64,000 nt of DNA, from assembly GCA_026014595.1 (NCBI GenBank), contig JAOZHY010000048.1, positions 124,001 through 188,000 on the forward strand, given 5' to 3'. The notes below the pieces were generated by a model that worked only from the letters and a program-made list of their open reading frames with translations, was not told the DNA's origin and did no database searches. Position 1 is the first letter of the stretch. Every line of letters starts with the position of its first letter. This document shows positions 36,705-46,424 of this stretch, one piece after another. Position numbers and translations under genes: made by a program. This stretch comes from Candidatus Bathyarchaeota archaeon (GTDB lineage: Archaea > Thermoproteota > Bathyarchaeia > Bathyarchaeales > Bathycorpusculaceae).

Positions 36705-39198
36705 ATGGAAAGCACTGGAAACAAAATAGTTGCAGCAATTACTTTGGTTTCACTGTTGATTATTTCTATGACGTCAACATTAATATCAACCTCAAATGCT
36801 CAAACCTATCTAGCGTCCTATCCATCTTCAATATTTCTCAGTGTTTCACCAAATCCCATAGGCGTGGATCAGACAGTCAGCGTTATCTTCTGGTTAGCCG
36901 ATTCACCGCCATCACACGCAAACTATGTCGGATGGAAAGGCATCACAATTGAAATCACCAAACCTGACAACACAAAAGAGACAAAAATAGCCAGCGAAAC
37001 AGACGACATTGGAGCAAGTTACATAACTTATGTACCACAAACGACTGGCACATACAAATTCAAGGCGATTTTCCCTGGACAAGAAATAAACATAGTTGGA
37101 AACCGCTATGGACTTTCTGATGGCCTGTACTACTATGAACCGGCAGAAAGCAGAGTGGTAGAATTGACAGTGCAGGAAGAACCAATCCAAGCAACGCCAG
37201 AAACTCCCCTGCCCACTTTCTATTGGACACGCCCGATAACCGCTGAAAACAGAGCATGGACCGCAATATCTGGCGACTGGCTAGAATCCAGAGGTCTAGG
37301 CGCAGCAGGCTACAACGAATACACCACGGCACCTGAATCTGCACACATTATGTGGACCAAACCGCTATCCTTTGGGGGGCATCACGGACGGAGAATTAGG
37401 CTGGGGAAAAGCCTACTATAACGGAATCGTCTACGAACCGCTGTTTAGTCCACCTGTAATCATTAGCGGACGAATATACTACAATATGTTCCCACAAGGC
37501 TTTACAGGAGGACTTTCAGGAGTGATCTGCACAGACTTGCGCACTGGAGAAGAGATCTGGCGAAATGACGATATGCCAGCAATATCCCGTGGCCAAGTGT
37601 TTAACTTTGAAGGAGGAAGCCACCACGGAGCATGCGCTTATCTATGGAGCACGAGTGGGCCATCTTGGCAACTGTTCGATGCCTTTTCTGGAAGGCTACT
37701 AGCAACTCTAGAAAATACGACATCAGAAACAGCAGCGTATGGCAGCATAGCGGCGGGATCTGGAAAGTTTGCGTATGGTCCTAATGGCGAATTGTTAATG
37801 TACATTCTTGACGGCGAAAGCAACAGACTGACTATGTGGAACTCAACCCTAGCCTTCTTCACCTCTTCATCATCGTGGGATCCAGCCGGAACAATTAACT
37901 GGACCAAAGGAATACAGTGGAGCGTCGAAGTGCCCGACGTACCTGGCATTCAAACGATGAGCTTGCTTGACTACGACACCGGCGTCATTATTGCGGAATC
38001 AACAATTGCCGCTCCAACTTTCATACATATAGGTTACAGCATGACGACAGGCGCCCAACTATGGGTTCAAAACAGAACTGGGTACGGCTACGGCTTCAGC
38101 GGAGCAACAATGCCACCTGGGCTTCTCAGTATGTTTTCCCCCTGCAGAACATTAAATGACGGCGTTTACACTTTCTTCTATAAAGAGGAACAGCGATTCG
38201 TAGCTTTTGATGCTAAAACTGGAAACTTCCTCTGGAAAACTGAGCCAATAAGCAAATTCACTAACAACGACTTTTCAATGTACGACTGGGCTCCGAGAAT
38301 TGCATACGGAAAATTATACGTCACAGGCTACACTGGCTCTGTTTCTGCTTTTAATCTCACAACTGGAGAGCACCTGTGGACTTATACACAGGGCAGCAGC
38401 GGATTCGACACACCCTATGGAAGCTGGTCTTGCATTGACGGCGTAGTACCCGCAGACAACAAAATATACGTCCCATGCATGGAGCACACACCACAAACGC
38501 CAATGTACCAAGGCTACACGCTATACTGCTTAGACGCTGAAACAGGCGATTTCTTATGGAAAATCGCTGCTTTTCTCACAAACGTCGCTGTAGCAGATGG
38601 CTACATAGTTGGAGCGAACGGCTATGACCAACAAATATACTGCTACGGAAAAGGACCAAGCGCACTCACCGTGACCGCACCAGATACAGCCGCAACTATG
38701 GGCAAAAGCGTTATCATAAAAGGAACCGTGGCTGACATTTCTGCAGGAACAGAACAAGTCGCATCTCGATTCCCAAGCGGTGTCCCGGCAGTTTCCGACG
38801 AGAGCATGACTGAGTGGATGGAGTACGTGTACATGCAAAAGCCTAAACCGACGAACGCTACGGGCGTTGAGGTGATCTTGGATGTTCTTGACGCTAACGG
38901 CAACTACCGTAACATTGGCAATGCTACGTCTGACGCAAACGGCTTCTACAGCTTCGAGTGGAAACCTGACATCCCAGGCAAGTTCACTGTTTACGCGAAA
39001 TTCGCCGGCTCTGAATCCTACTATGGTTCTTCCGCGGAAACCGCCTTCGTCGTCGAAGAAGCGCCACAAGCAACTCCACCACCTACGCCGGAGCCTGCTT
39101 CTGCTGCTGACCTGTACTTCCTGCCAATGTCCGCCGCTACCATCATCGCAATCATAGTCGTTGCTGTCCTCGTCGTACTGCTGTTCAGGAAGAAATAG
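36705..39198 (+). pseudogene. PQQ-like beta-propeller surface protein split by +1 frameshift at a G6 run (cassette 2)
   Basis: ORFs 36705..37421 and 37372..39198 join as ...HIMWTKPLSFGGITDGELGWGKAYYNG... if one G is removed from 37374..37379; C-terminus homologous to 652..3381. Confidence 0.82.
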
Positions 39199-39270
39199 CC
39201 ATGCAGAAAAAACGCAAAAACAATTTTCCCCCATTTTTTGGGTTACGCACAGGCAAAACAGGGGCTGAGA

Positions 39271-39358
39271 GGGCTTTGGACGGAAAAATCGCAATTGCAA
39301 TAGTTTTTAAGCAGATTGCATTTTTCTATTCTCCTTTAGTTTCCGCCGTCCAGAGCCC
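39271..39358. other. 13 bp long-arm inverted repeat with 62 nt loop (candidate structured RNA/terminator)
   Basis: GGGCTTTGGACGG (39271-39283) pairs with CCGTCCAGAGCCC (39346-39358), one G-U; inner TGCAAT/ATTGCA helix. Confidence 0.5.
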
Positions 39359-39425
39359 CAGCAAACCCCTCTCTTCTGATTGAACAAAATGCTAAAATCT
39401 GCCCGAATTTTTCGCATATGTGCAG

Positions 39426-39538
39426 AACCAGCATATTTGCCGCCTATTGGTAGTTGGTTGCAGGAACCTATAGAGGGGCTATCGGTATTGGCGCCGAGAA
39501 CGCGCAAACTATGTTGAAAAACAACAGAGGGAGAGGGG
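39426..39538 (+). repeat. ~115 bp dispersed repeat, copy A
   Basis: Alignable with 45194..45309 over the full length, mostly identical with small indels. Confidence 0.7.
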
Positions 39539-39553
39539 ACGCGAGGTTCACAT

Positions 39554-40549
39554 TCAGAGCAGCAGCATTTTCAACGCCAAAACCGGCGCAGCCACCGCCA
39601 CGCTGAACAAGACGGCGGTTAACAGCATTATTCGCCAGGCTTTTCCAATATCTTCGGGCGAGATGTCTTCACCGTCGCCTAACGCGTAATATCCCTGCTT
39701 CTCAAGTTGCGTGTTTAACGCTCCAGCCATGGCTGAAATAGTCCATCCAGCGTTGAGGCTTGCGGTTTTGTTCTTGTCTCTCTGCAGGATACGAAGGGAA
39801 TTTCTCCAATCCGCACCCGCCATCATCGCTGAAGCAACCATCAAAATCGCGGTTAGCCTTGCTGGAACATAGTTGGCTATGGTGTCCGTTCTCGCCGAGA
39901 ACCAGCCGATGTTCACGTTTTCAGCGTCCCTGTAACCCACCATCGAGTCCAGCGTGTTGATTACTCTGAAGGCGAGGGCGCCTGGAACGCCGAACAAGGC
40001 AAAGAAGAATAGCGGGGATGTTACGCCGTCGGTGGTGCTTTCTGCTATGGACTCGACTGCTGCGGACATGATGTGCCGCTCGTCGAGTGTTGCTGGGTCG
40101 CGTCTGACGATGAAATGCAGCCAGCGCCTTGCCTCGTTAACATCACCATTTTTAAGCGCCTCAACTATCGGAGCAGTATAATGCCTCATGCATTTGATGG
40201 CTATTGTAGTCTTCAGTAGCACGGCAGACGCGACGATGTAGAGTAGCCAGCCCCAAACTGAAATTAGCCGAATCGTCCACAGCAGAAAGAATGCTGGAAC
40301 CGCGAAGAGCGCGATGACACCTACGCACAGGAAGACGCCGTTCCTCTTCTCAGCCAATGGATTGGAGCTTCTGGTTTTGGGTTTAAAGTAAGCGATGACG
40401 TTGCCCATCCACACGGTGGGATGAACGCGGTCTGGAAACTCGCCGAAAACCAAGTCAATAACGAAAGCCAAAAGCAGAATCAGCAGGGAATCCGTGAGAA
40501 ACGAGACGTTTATGAGAACCATGCCTCCGAGTGAAAACTGTTTACCCAA
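39554..40549 (-). CDS. cbiB: Adenosylcobinamide-phosphate synthase
   Basis: LVFGEFPDRVHPTVWMGNVIAYF; ESIAESTTDGVTSPLFFFALFGVPGALAFRVINTLDSMVGYR. Confidence 0.94.
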   Translation of the reverse strand: MGKQFSLGGMVLINVSFLTDSLLILLLAFVIDLVFGEFPDRVHPTVWMGNVIAYFKPKTRSSNPLAEKRNGVFLCVGVIALFAVPAFFLLWTIRLISVWGWLLYIVASAVLLKTTIAIKCMRHYTAPIVEALKNGDVNEARRWLHFIVRRDPATLDERHIMSAAVESIAESTTDGVTSPLFFFALFGVPGALAFRVINTLDSMVGYRDAENVNIGWFSARTDTIANYVPARLTAILMVASAMMAGADWRNSLRILQRDKNKTASLNAGWTISAMAGALNTQLEKQGYYALGDGEDISPEDIGKAWRIMLLTAVLFSVAVAAPVLALKMLLL

Positions 40550-40576
40550 GAAAACAAATTGTAAAACGTAAGCCAG

Positions 40577-41698
40577 CTAAGCATAATTTTCCACTGTCTT
40601 CCTGAAGGCTTCCAGCAGCCGCTCGTTTTCCCGCCTTGTTTTAACCGCCACTCGCACATAGTACTCGTCCAATCCATGAAATGAACTGCAGTCCCGTATC
40701 AGCAAGCCATAATTCAGCAGTTTCGCTTTAAGCTGAGCCGCAGTGAAACCCGACTTCCTGACATCCATGAAGATAAAGTTGGCGTCAGCAGGATACACCT
40801 TGAAAGCCGCAATCCGCTGGAGGCCATTCATCAAAAACGCCTTTTCATTTCTAACGAGTTCACGTGTTTTTTCCAAGTGCTCTTCGTCTTCCAAGGCTGC
40901 GACTGCTGCGGCATGTGCTAAGCAGTTGACGTTCCAAGGCGTTTTAGCGTTCGTTAACGTGTGGATAATCTCTTTTGAGGCGATTCCGTAGCCAACTCTG
41001 AGCCCAGTTAACCCGTAAATCTTCGTGAACGACCTCAAAACAAACAGATTAGGGTACTCCGCTATTCTGCCAATCAGGGACAAGTGCCTTTCTCCCTCCA
41101 CGAATTCGAGGAAATCCTCATCCAAGAAAACCAGAATGCCCTGCTCTAGAGCTCTTTCAACTATTGCAGTTAAATCGTCTTTTGGTGTGAGAAGACTTGT
41201 CGGGTTGTTTGGGTTGCAGAAAAACAGAACTCTCGCGCCGGACATCTCGCGCAGAAAAGCATTCACTTCAACGCGAAACTCCTCATTTAGATGTATGTGC
41301 TTAACCGCCTTTCCCATTTTTCTAACCGCATGCTCGTACTCGCCGAATGTAGGCGCAGACACAGCAGCAACGTCGCCGTCTTCCAAGAACGCTTCGGCGA
41401 ACAGGTAGATGAGTTCTGTGGAGCCGTTGCCCACAACCACGTTGTCCTCTGTGACGCCTTCATAGCGATTGGCGATTGCCTTCCGCAACAGTGTAGAATT
41501 CGAGTCAGGATAAACCGGTATCTGCGCCAAACTGCTTTTTACTGCATCCAGCGCTTTCTGGGAAGGACCCAGCGGGTTAACGCTTGAACTAAAATCTATT
41601 ATGTCTTCTCTTCTGAAACCTGTCTTGCTTGAAATTTCCCAAACTTCGCCGCCGTGAACACAAGGCTTTAGATCCTTAAGATTCTCTCGAATTTTCAT
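40577..41698 (-). CDS. cobD: L-threonine-O-3-phosphate decarboxylase (CobD, HisC-like aminotransferase fold)
   Basis: CVHGGEVWEISSKTGFRREDIIDFSSSVNPLGPS; RSFTKIYGLTGLRVGYG; adjacent cbiB. Confidence 0.9.
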   Translation of the reverse strand: MKIRENLKDLKPCVHGGEVWEISSKTGFRREDIIDFSSSVNPLGPSQKALDAVKSSLAQIPVYPDSNSTLLRKAIANRYEGVTEDNVVVGNGSTELIYLFAEAFLEDGDVAAVSAPTFGEYEHAVRKMGKAVKHIHLNEEFRVEVNAFLREMSGARVLFFCNPNNPTSLLTPKDDLTAIVERALEQGILVFLDEDFLEFVEGERHLSLIGRIAEYPNLFVLRSFTKIYGLTGLRVGYGIASKEIIHTLTNAKTPWNVNCLAHAAAVAALEDEEHLEKTRELVRNEKAFLMNGLQRIAAFKVYPADANFIFMDVRKSGFTAAQLKAKLLNYGLLIRDCSSFHGLDEYYVRVAVKTRRENERLLEAFRKTVENYA

Positions 41699-41702
41699 CT
41701 AA

Positions 41703-42938
41703 TCACCCGTCCAAGCCTCTTTGCTTGCCCATCAGTTTCAGCAGCAACGGCATCACATCCTTTCCCTGTATGCGGTTTAAATCGCCCCTACAAGCTGCAC
41801 GCTCATTATATTGCGAGACGCCGTCTTTAACCACATGAGCGCTTGCGATAGCAACTGGAACAGGGTCAGCCGTGTGCTCCCTGCTTATCGAAGAGGCGGC
41901 GTGGTCCGCAAGCAACACTACACTCACCTCGTTCAGGTCAACGTGGCTCAATATTTTACCTACCATAGCGTCAATCTTCCTTATGATGGCGATTTTGCCC
42001 TGAACATTGCCGTCATGGCTTGCCTCGTCAGGGCCTTCCACATGCACCAACACAAAGTCACATCGCTGAACAGCCTCTAACGCCGCATCAGCCTTCGCAA
42101 TCGTATCCGTGTCCAAATTACCAGTAGCACCAGGGACGTCAATAACTTCCATGCCGCTGAGCGTAGCAATGCCCCTGATGAGACTCACAGCAGCCACGCA
42201 TGCGGCACTTAGCCCATACTTGCTGCTGAAAAGCTCGATGACTGGCAGTTTGGCTCCACTCCACGGAACCACCATATTTGCTGGAGGCTGCCCCGCGGCT
42301 CGTCGCCCCTCATTAAGGGGGTGCGAGTCAAGAAGTTCGTGTGAAAGGCGCATAAACTCTTCCAATACGCTGGCTGTCCGCTTAGCTGCGACGGACTCGT
42401 CTAAAGGCTGAACTGAACCAACGCGGTCTCCAACCTTCGGCGTCGCCGCAGAGACGTTGGCGCTGAGCTGCTCGCCTCGAAGCACCAGAGCACCCTTAAA
42501 CCCCAGCGTCTGCCGATACAAGATCTGCACGTCTGAGTTATCCTTCAACCGCATCGCTTCAATCGTCTTTGCAAGTTCGCGGGCTTCATTTCCGATTCTG
42601 CCTGCCCTTGCGTCAACCAAAACCAAGTCAGCGTTCACGCTTGCAAGGTTGCACCTAAACGCCACATCGCCCGGTTCAAGCTTGATTCCTGCGCCAGCAG
42701 CCTCGAAAGGTCCTCTTCCACCGCAAAGCACACGTGAGTCGTAGCCAAGAATCTCCAAGTTCGCCGCGTCGCTTCCCGGAGCAATTCCCGCAGCAACAGG
42801 GTCAAGCAAGCCTGAGATGCCGCTTGAAGCCAACGCGTCCATGTTCACGGGATTAGCCGCCTGCAGCGGCGTCTGGAAGCCAAGTTTTCTAATGGGGCGA
42901 TCAGCCATTCCATCACCAACAATCAAAATAACTCGCAT
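41703..42938 (-). CDS. ApgM family (AP-superfamily phosphoglycerate mutase-like; possible L-threonine kinase)
   Basis: MRVILIVGDGMADRPI, APGSDAANLEILGYD, GGRGPFEAAGAGIKLEPGDVAFRCNL, VHVEGPDEASHDG; ORF 41703..43061 trimmed to the ATG after GGGGGAGAAACGAAGG. Confidence 0.88.
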   Translation of the reverse strand: MRVILIVGDGMADRPIRKLGFQTPLQAANPVNMDALASSGISGLLDPVAAGIAPGSDAANLEILGYDSRVLCGGRGPFEAAGAGIKLEPGDVAFRCNLASVNADLVLVDARAGRIGNEARELAKTIEAMRLKDNSDVQILYRQTLGFKGALVLRGEQLSANVSAATPKVGDRVGSVQPLDESVAAKRTASVLEEFMRLSHELLDSHPLNEGRRAAGQPPANMVVPWSGAKLPVIELFSSKYGLSAACVAAVSLIRGIATLSGMEVIDVPGATGNLDTDTIAKADAALEAVQRCDFVLVHVEGPDEASHDGNVQGKIAIIRKIDAMVGKILSHVDLNEVSVVLLADHAASSISREHTADPVPVAIASAHVVKDGVSQYNERAACRGDLNRIQGKDVMPLLLKLMGKQRGLDG

Positions 42939-43296
42939 CCTTCGTTTCTCCCCCTTAACTGCTGCGTCACTTTGTGGTGGACAACCGAGTTTTGTTAGAT
43001 GAAAATTCATATAAATGTTTGGTTGGATAGTCCAGCCAAAACTGGCGATCGCGTCCGCCATCCCCGCAAAGTCAACTCAAGGAAAAAATCAAGCGTATAG
43101 CTCAAAAAATGTGATGTAAGCCTTCTCCTTTCGCCCTTTCAGGTTGAGATGAGGATGATGCTAAAAAAGTTATAAAGCGTTGTGTCGCCGCCGACATATA
43201 TCCTGTTAGGCAATATTGTTTTTTGCGGGGTCATTTCGGTTTCTGAAACTTTCTTTTTTAGCATAGGAATGCTTAGCCATACGGGGAGAAAGGGGA

Positions 43297-43413
43297 ATGT
43301 TCGAAAGAGCGTTCTCTGACGCGGCTGCTATGCTGATACTCTTTTTCGGAGTAGCCATAGCCTTCATAATACTCCAAAGCTACTTTTGGAGCCGCGAACG
43401 AAAACGAATATAG
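43297..43413 (+). CDS. 38-aa single-pass membrane microprotein
   Basis: MFERAFSDAAAMLILFFGVAIAFIILQSYFWSRERKRI*, preceded by GGGGAGAAAGGGG. Confidence 0.55.
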   Translation: MFERAFSDAAAMLILFFGVAIAFIILQSYFWSRERKRI

Positions 43414-43541
43414 CAACGAGAGCCCCAGCGCTCAACGTTAAGCAGGTCTGACTTTAAACGTTAAACCGCTTAGAGTGCACCTTAACACTTAAAAGCGAGA
43501 GGTAGCCCACTACGACAAAAAACGGGAAACGGTGTACACAA

Positions 43542-43652
43542 ATGTTTGATTACAGCACGTTAATCGTGGCGGGAATAGGCGTGTTCTCTTTGGCGCTTGC
43601 CTTTCTTGAATACGCGTTCTCCAAGAAGAGAACCCAAGCCCACAAACACTAA
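43542..43652 (+). CDS. 36-aa single-pass membrane microprotein
   Basis: MFDYSTLIVAGIGVFSLALAFLEYAFSKKRTQAHKH*. Confidence 0.5.
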   Translation: MFDYSTLIVAGIGVFSLALAFLEYAFSKKRTQAHKH

Positions 43653-43770
43653 ACAAGCGGTGTTCAGGGAGAAAGTTTCTGTTTAGCAGAAATCCTGTCC
43701 CTTTTCAGCTAAGCTAGCTTTCATAGGACGCAGCCCTTTTTGTGTGGAGGGGTCCGCGTTGAAAAGCTTG

Positions 43771-44322
43771 TCAAGGCAAGCTTGACGCCAACCGTTCCAT
43801 CTCATCTGCTATTTTGCTGTATTTTTGGTGAATGAGGTTTTTGTCGAAGTCCCAGAACTCTTTCAGCATGGTGTCTTGCTCCTGCGGCGTGAGGTATTGC
43901 ATGGAGGGTAGGAAGAAGGATTTGTCTTCTTTCTCTATGTGCTTGGGGTAGAACACAACCAAGTCGTTCAGGAACCTGCGGACTTGGTTCAGGGCCTCCG
44001 CTTTTCCATTGGCGTAGTCTTTCATGGCTTCTTCCAGATTGCGGGTGGTTGTCCGGGCGTAAACGTGCTCTTGGATTAGCTCTTTCATGGTTGCGTCGTG
44101 TTCCGGTGACAGGTTTTTCTTGGAGAGTTCGCGGAAGAGTATGCCTTCTTCTTTGCCGTGATGGCAGTGGTCGGCGTAGGTTCGGATGAAGTCCACAGTG
44201 ACATTGATGAATCCCGTGTTGACTTTGTTGGCGCTGCTGATTTTGGCTATTTGCTTGTTCATGGGGTTTATCATGCGTTCGATGATTCTGTGCTCGTTCA
44301 TGAGGAGGTCTGTGGGTAACAA
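43771..44322 (-). CDS. Hemerythrin HHE domain protein
   Basis: LMNEHRIIERM, FIRTYADHCHHGKEEGILF, HIEKEDKSFF. Confidence 0.88.
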   Translation of the reverse strand: MLPTDLLMNEHRIIERMINPMNKQIAKISSANKVNTGFINVTVDFIRTYADHCHHGKEEGILFRELSKKNLSPEHDATMKELIQEHVYARTTTRNLEEAMKDYANGKAEALNQVRRFLNDLVVFYPKHIEKEDKSFFLPSMQYLTPQEQDTMLKEFWDFDKNLIHQKYSKIADEMERLASSLP

Positions 44323-44431
44323 TTCAGAATCGCCTATTAGTAAGGCAGCGTTTTTGCTAATAAATTTGACTTTGGCGGCTGGCAGGAGCGCAACTCTTTA
44401 GAGAAACCAAAACAAATACCATTAACGAAAG

Positions 44432-44626
44432 GTGCAGATGAAAATGACTGAAAAAATGGACAAAGAACATATCCAAGAACTAAAAGAAATGGTCAAAGAG
44501 AAAAAAAAGGGCGAACCAGTAGAGGAGGTTCTCGCCAAGTTCTGCCAGAGACACGGCGTTTCCCTGAACACTTGCCGCGTGTATTACGATCGCTTAGTGG
44601 CGAACGGCGAAATCGAGGAAAAATAG
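44432..44626 (+). CDS. Conserved small protein, HTH-like
   Basis: MTEKMDKEHIQELKEMVKEKKKGEPVEEVLAKFCQRHGVSLNTCRVYYDRLVANGEIEEK. Confidence 0.6.
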   Translation: MQMKMTEKMDKEHIQELKEMVKEKKKGEPVEEVLAKFCQRHGVSLNTCRVYYDRLVANGEIEEK

Positions 44627-44630
44627 TCGT

Positions 44631-45116
44631 TCATTCTATCTTAATTTTCTTACCCTTAACAGGCGTTTTCAGCGGAATCTCGACAGTGAGCAAACCGTTC
44701 CCGTAGTTTGCCTTTGCTTTGTCCACATTAACCAGATGCGCCAAGGTGAAGCAGCCGAAAAGAATCACATCTTCTCTTGGTCCCTCCACGCACATCGTCT
44801 GCTCCGAAACGAAGAGCTCCACATCCTCCTTCTTCACACCGGGCAACTCGATTTGAATGTGGTATGCTTCGCTGTTATGGTCAAAGCAGACTCCGGGCGT
44901 CAGAACAGGCTTTAATTCTTTTTCCTCAATCTCAGATTTCTCGCTAACCGTCTTCTTAGACAAAGAATATTTCCTCCAAAAATCTGCACTTAAACCTCTG
45001 TCAACCCAATCTAAAAACCTTTTCAAACCATGAAAAAGCTCCTGAACCTTGCCTTCAACCGCATTAACAAGCCAATCAAGCAGTTTACATTTTAAGGACA
45101 GGTAAAAAGAGGACAT
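44631..45116 (-). CDS. Hsp20/alpha-crystallin family protein with N-terminal extension
   Basis: YHIQIELPGVKKEDVELFVSEQTMCVEG...ANYGNGLLTVEIPLKTPVKGKKIKIE. Confidence 0.85.
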   Translation of the reverse strand: MSSFYLSLKCKLLDWLVNAVEGKVQELFHGLKRFLDWVDRGLSADFWRKYSLSKKTVSEKSEIEEKELKPVLTPGVCFDHNSEAYHIQIELPGVKKEDVELFVSEQTMCVEGPREDVILFGCFTLAHLVNVDKAKANYGNGLLTVEIPLKTPVKGKKIKIE

Positions 45117-45193
45117 GCATGTTTAGGGAGGAAAATTTCAAGAGGCATCAGCAGGGTTCTTGGGCTGTTCTGCGGCAGCTCAGTGCACAAGCA

Positions 45194-45309
45194 AACCAGC
45201 CTATTTGGCGCCTATTAGTGGTTGGTTGCAGAAAACGATAGAGGGTAGGGATCGCTATTGGCGCAGAAACACTCCAAACCATGTAGAAAAACAGCAGAGG
45301 AGAAGGGGG
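45194..45309 (+). repeat. ~115 bp dispersed repeat, copy B
   Basis: See copy A 39426..39538. Confidence 0.7.
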
Positions 45310-45557
45310 CCGACACACGCCTTTGCAGAGTAGAATCGTCTCAGTATCATGCAGGGCTCCTTTAAATAAGTGGGCTATATACAAAACCGCGCAACAGTCT
45401 TTAGCCGATTGTGAACCGTGCAGTTTCGACGTGCTTGCCGGGACGTCATGGCTTGAAGCTTGAGCCGCTACGAGGTTTGCGGTGATGGCTTTCATAAAAC
45501 TTTTATATACGATGCATGGTGCTTATGCATGTATCGACTGTAATGAGACACGGTGCT

Positions 45558-45800
45558 ATGATGGAACCAAGCAAGAAACCGCTAAACGTCCTTATCAAAC
45601 AGCTCCACGGAAACATCGAAGTCGTTCTCAAAAACGGCTGCGAATACAAAGGAAAAATGATAAAATGTGATGGGCACATGAACATCCTCCTTGAAGGAGC
45701 AACCGAATCCAAGGATGAACAACCGCTCACCAACTACGGGAACGTGCTGCTTCGAGGAAATAACATCCTTTACATCGTGCTCGACGCCACCAAACACTAA
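45558..45800 (+). CDS. Lsm/Sm-like archaeal RNA-binding protein
   Basis: KPLNVLIKQLHGNIEVVLKNGCEYKGKMIKCDGHMNILLEGA...YGNVLLRGNNILYIVL Sm1/Sm2 motifs. Confidence 0.93.
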   Translation: MMEPSKKPLNVLIKQLHGNIEVVLKNGCEYKGKMIKCDGHMNILLEGATESKDEQPLTNYGNVLLRGNNILYIVLDATKH

Positions 45801-45880
45801 AACCGGCTTAGCCGCTTTTTCACCGTTCGCCCGCAGCACATAAAATCTTATCTTCTCCTAAACGCATACCTCTCTTAACG

Positions 45881-46354
45881 GTGAGTGCTGTGAGCGACAA
45901 GGAACTGCGAGTTTCCAAAATCAAGGATGGCACCGTGATTGATCACATAAGTGGCGGGTACGCTTTGGACGTCGTCAAGATTTTGGGGATTACTGGACGC
46001 GAGAAAAGGGTGATGACCATAGCCATCAACGTTCCAAGCAAGCGGTTCAAAGTCAAGGACATCGTGAAGATTGAAGGTCGCGCATTGAATTCGCAGGAGG
46101 TTAACCGGATTGCTTTGGTGGCGCCGCATGCCACAATAAACATTATCCGCGATTACAATGTTGTGGAGAAGTTGGAGGTTAAGCTTCCCAAGGTTATTGA
46201 GGGTATTGTCCGCTGTGTGAATCCTGCTTGCGTGAGCAACAGTGATGAGCCTGTGTCCTCCCGGTTTTACGTGAACAGCGATGAGCCGCTGGTGCTGAAA
46301 TGCCATTACTGCGGCTACATCTTGGAGAAGGCGGATGTGCTGCGGCAGTTGTAA
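45881..46354 (+). CDS. pyrI: Aspartate carbamoyltransferase regulatory subunit
   Basis: KIKDGTVIDHISGGYALDVVKILG; zinc domain C(V)NPAC...CHYCG. Confidence 0.93.
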   Translation: MSAVSDKELRVSKIKDGTVIDHISGGYALDVVKILGITGREKRVMTIAINVPSKRFKVKDIVKIEGRALNSQEVNRIALVAPHATINIIRDYNVVEKLEVKLPKVIEGIVRCVNPACVSNSDEPVSSRFYVNSDEPLVLKCHYCGYILEKADVLRQL

Positions 46355-46424
46355 ACTTGTTTCGAGTGTTCGCGTTCGGAATAGGCAATAATGTTTATAT
46401 CGTAAGATGTAATATTGCATTTCC

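Noticed and set aside
38554-39300. 248-aa minus ORF over the second PQQ gene
   Set aside because: Antisense shadow of the propeller C-terminus; no domain signature.
43062-43296. B12 riboswitch upstream of the ApgM-cobD-cbiB operon
   Set aside because: No recognisable B12-box or conserved core.
45148-45495. 115-aa minus ORF containing repeat copy B
   Set aside because: Frame not maintained in repeat copy A (2-nt indel); kept as a repeat rather than a gene.
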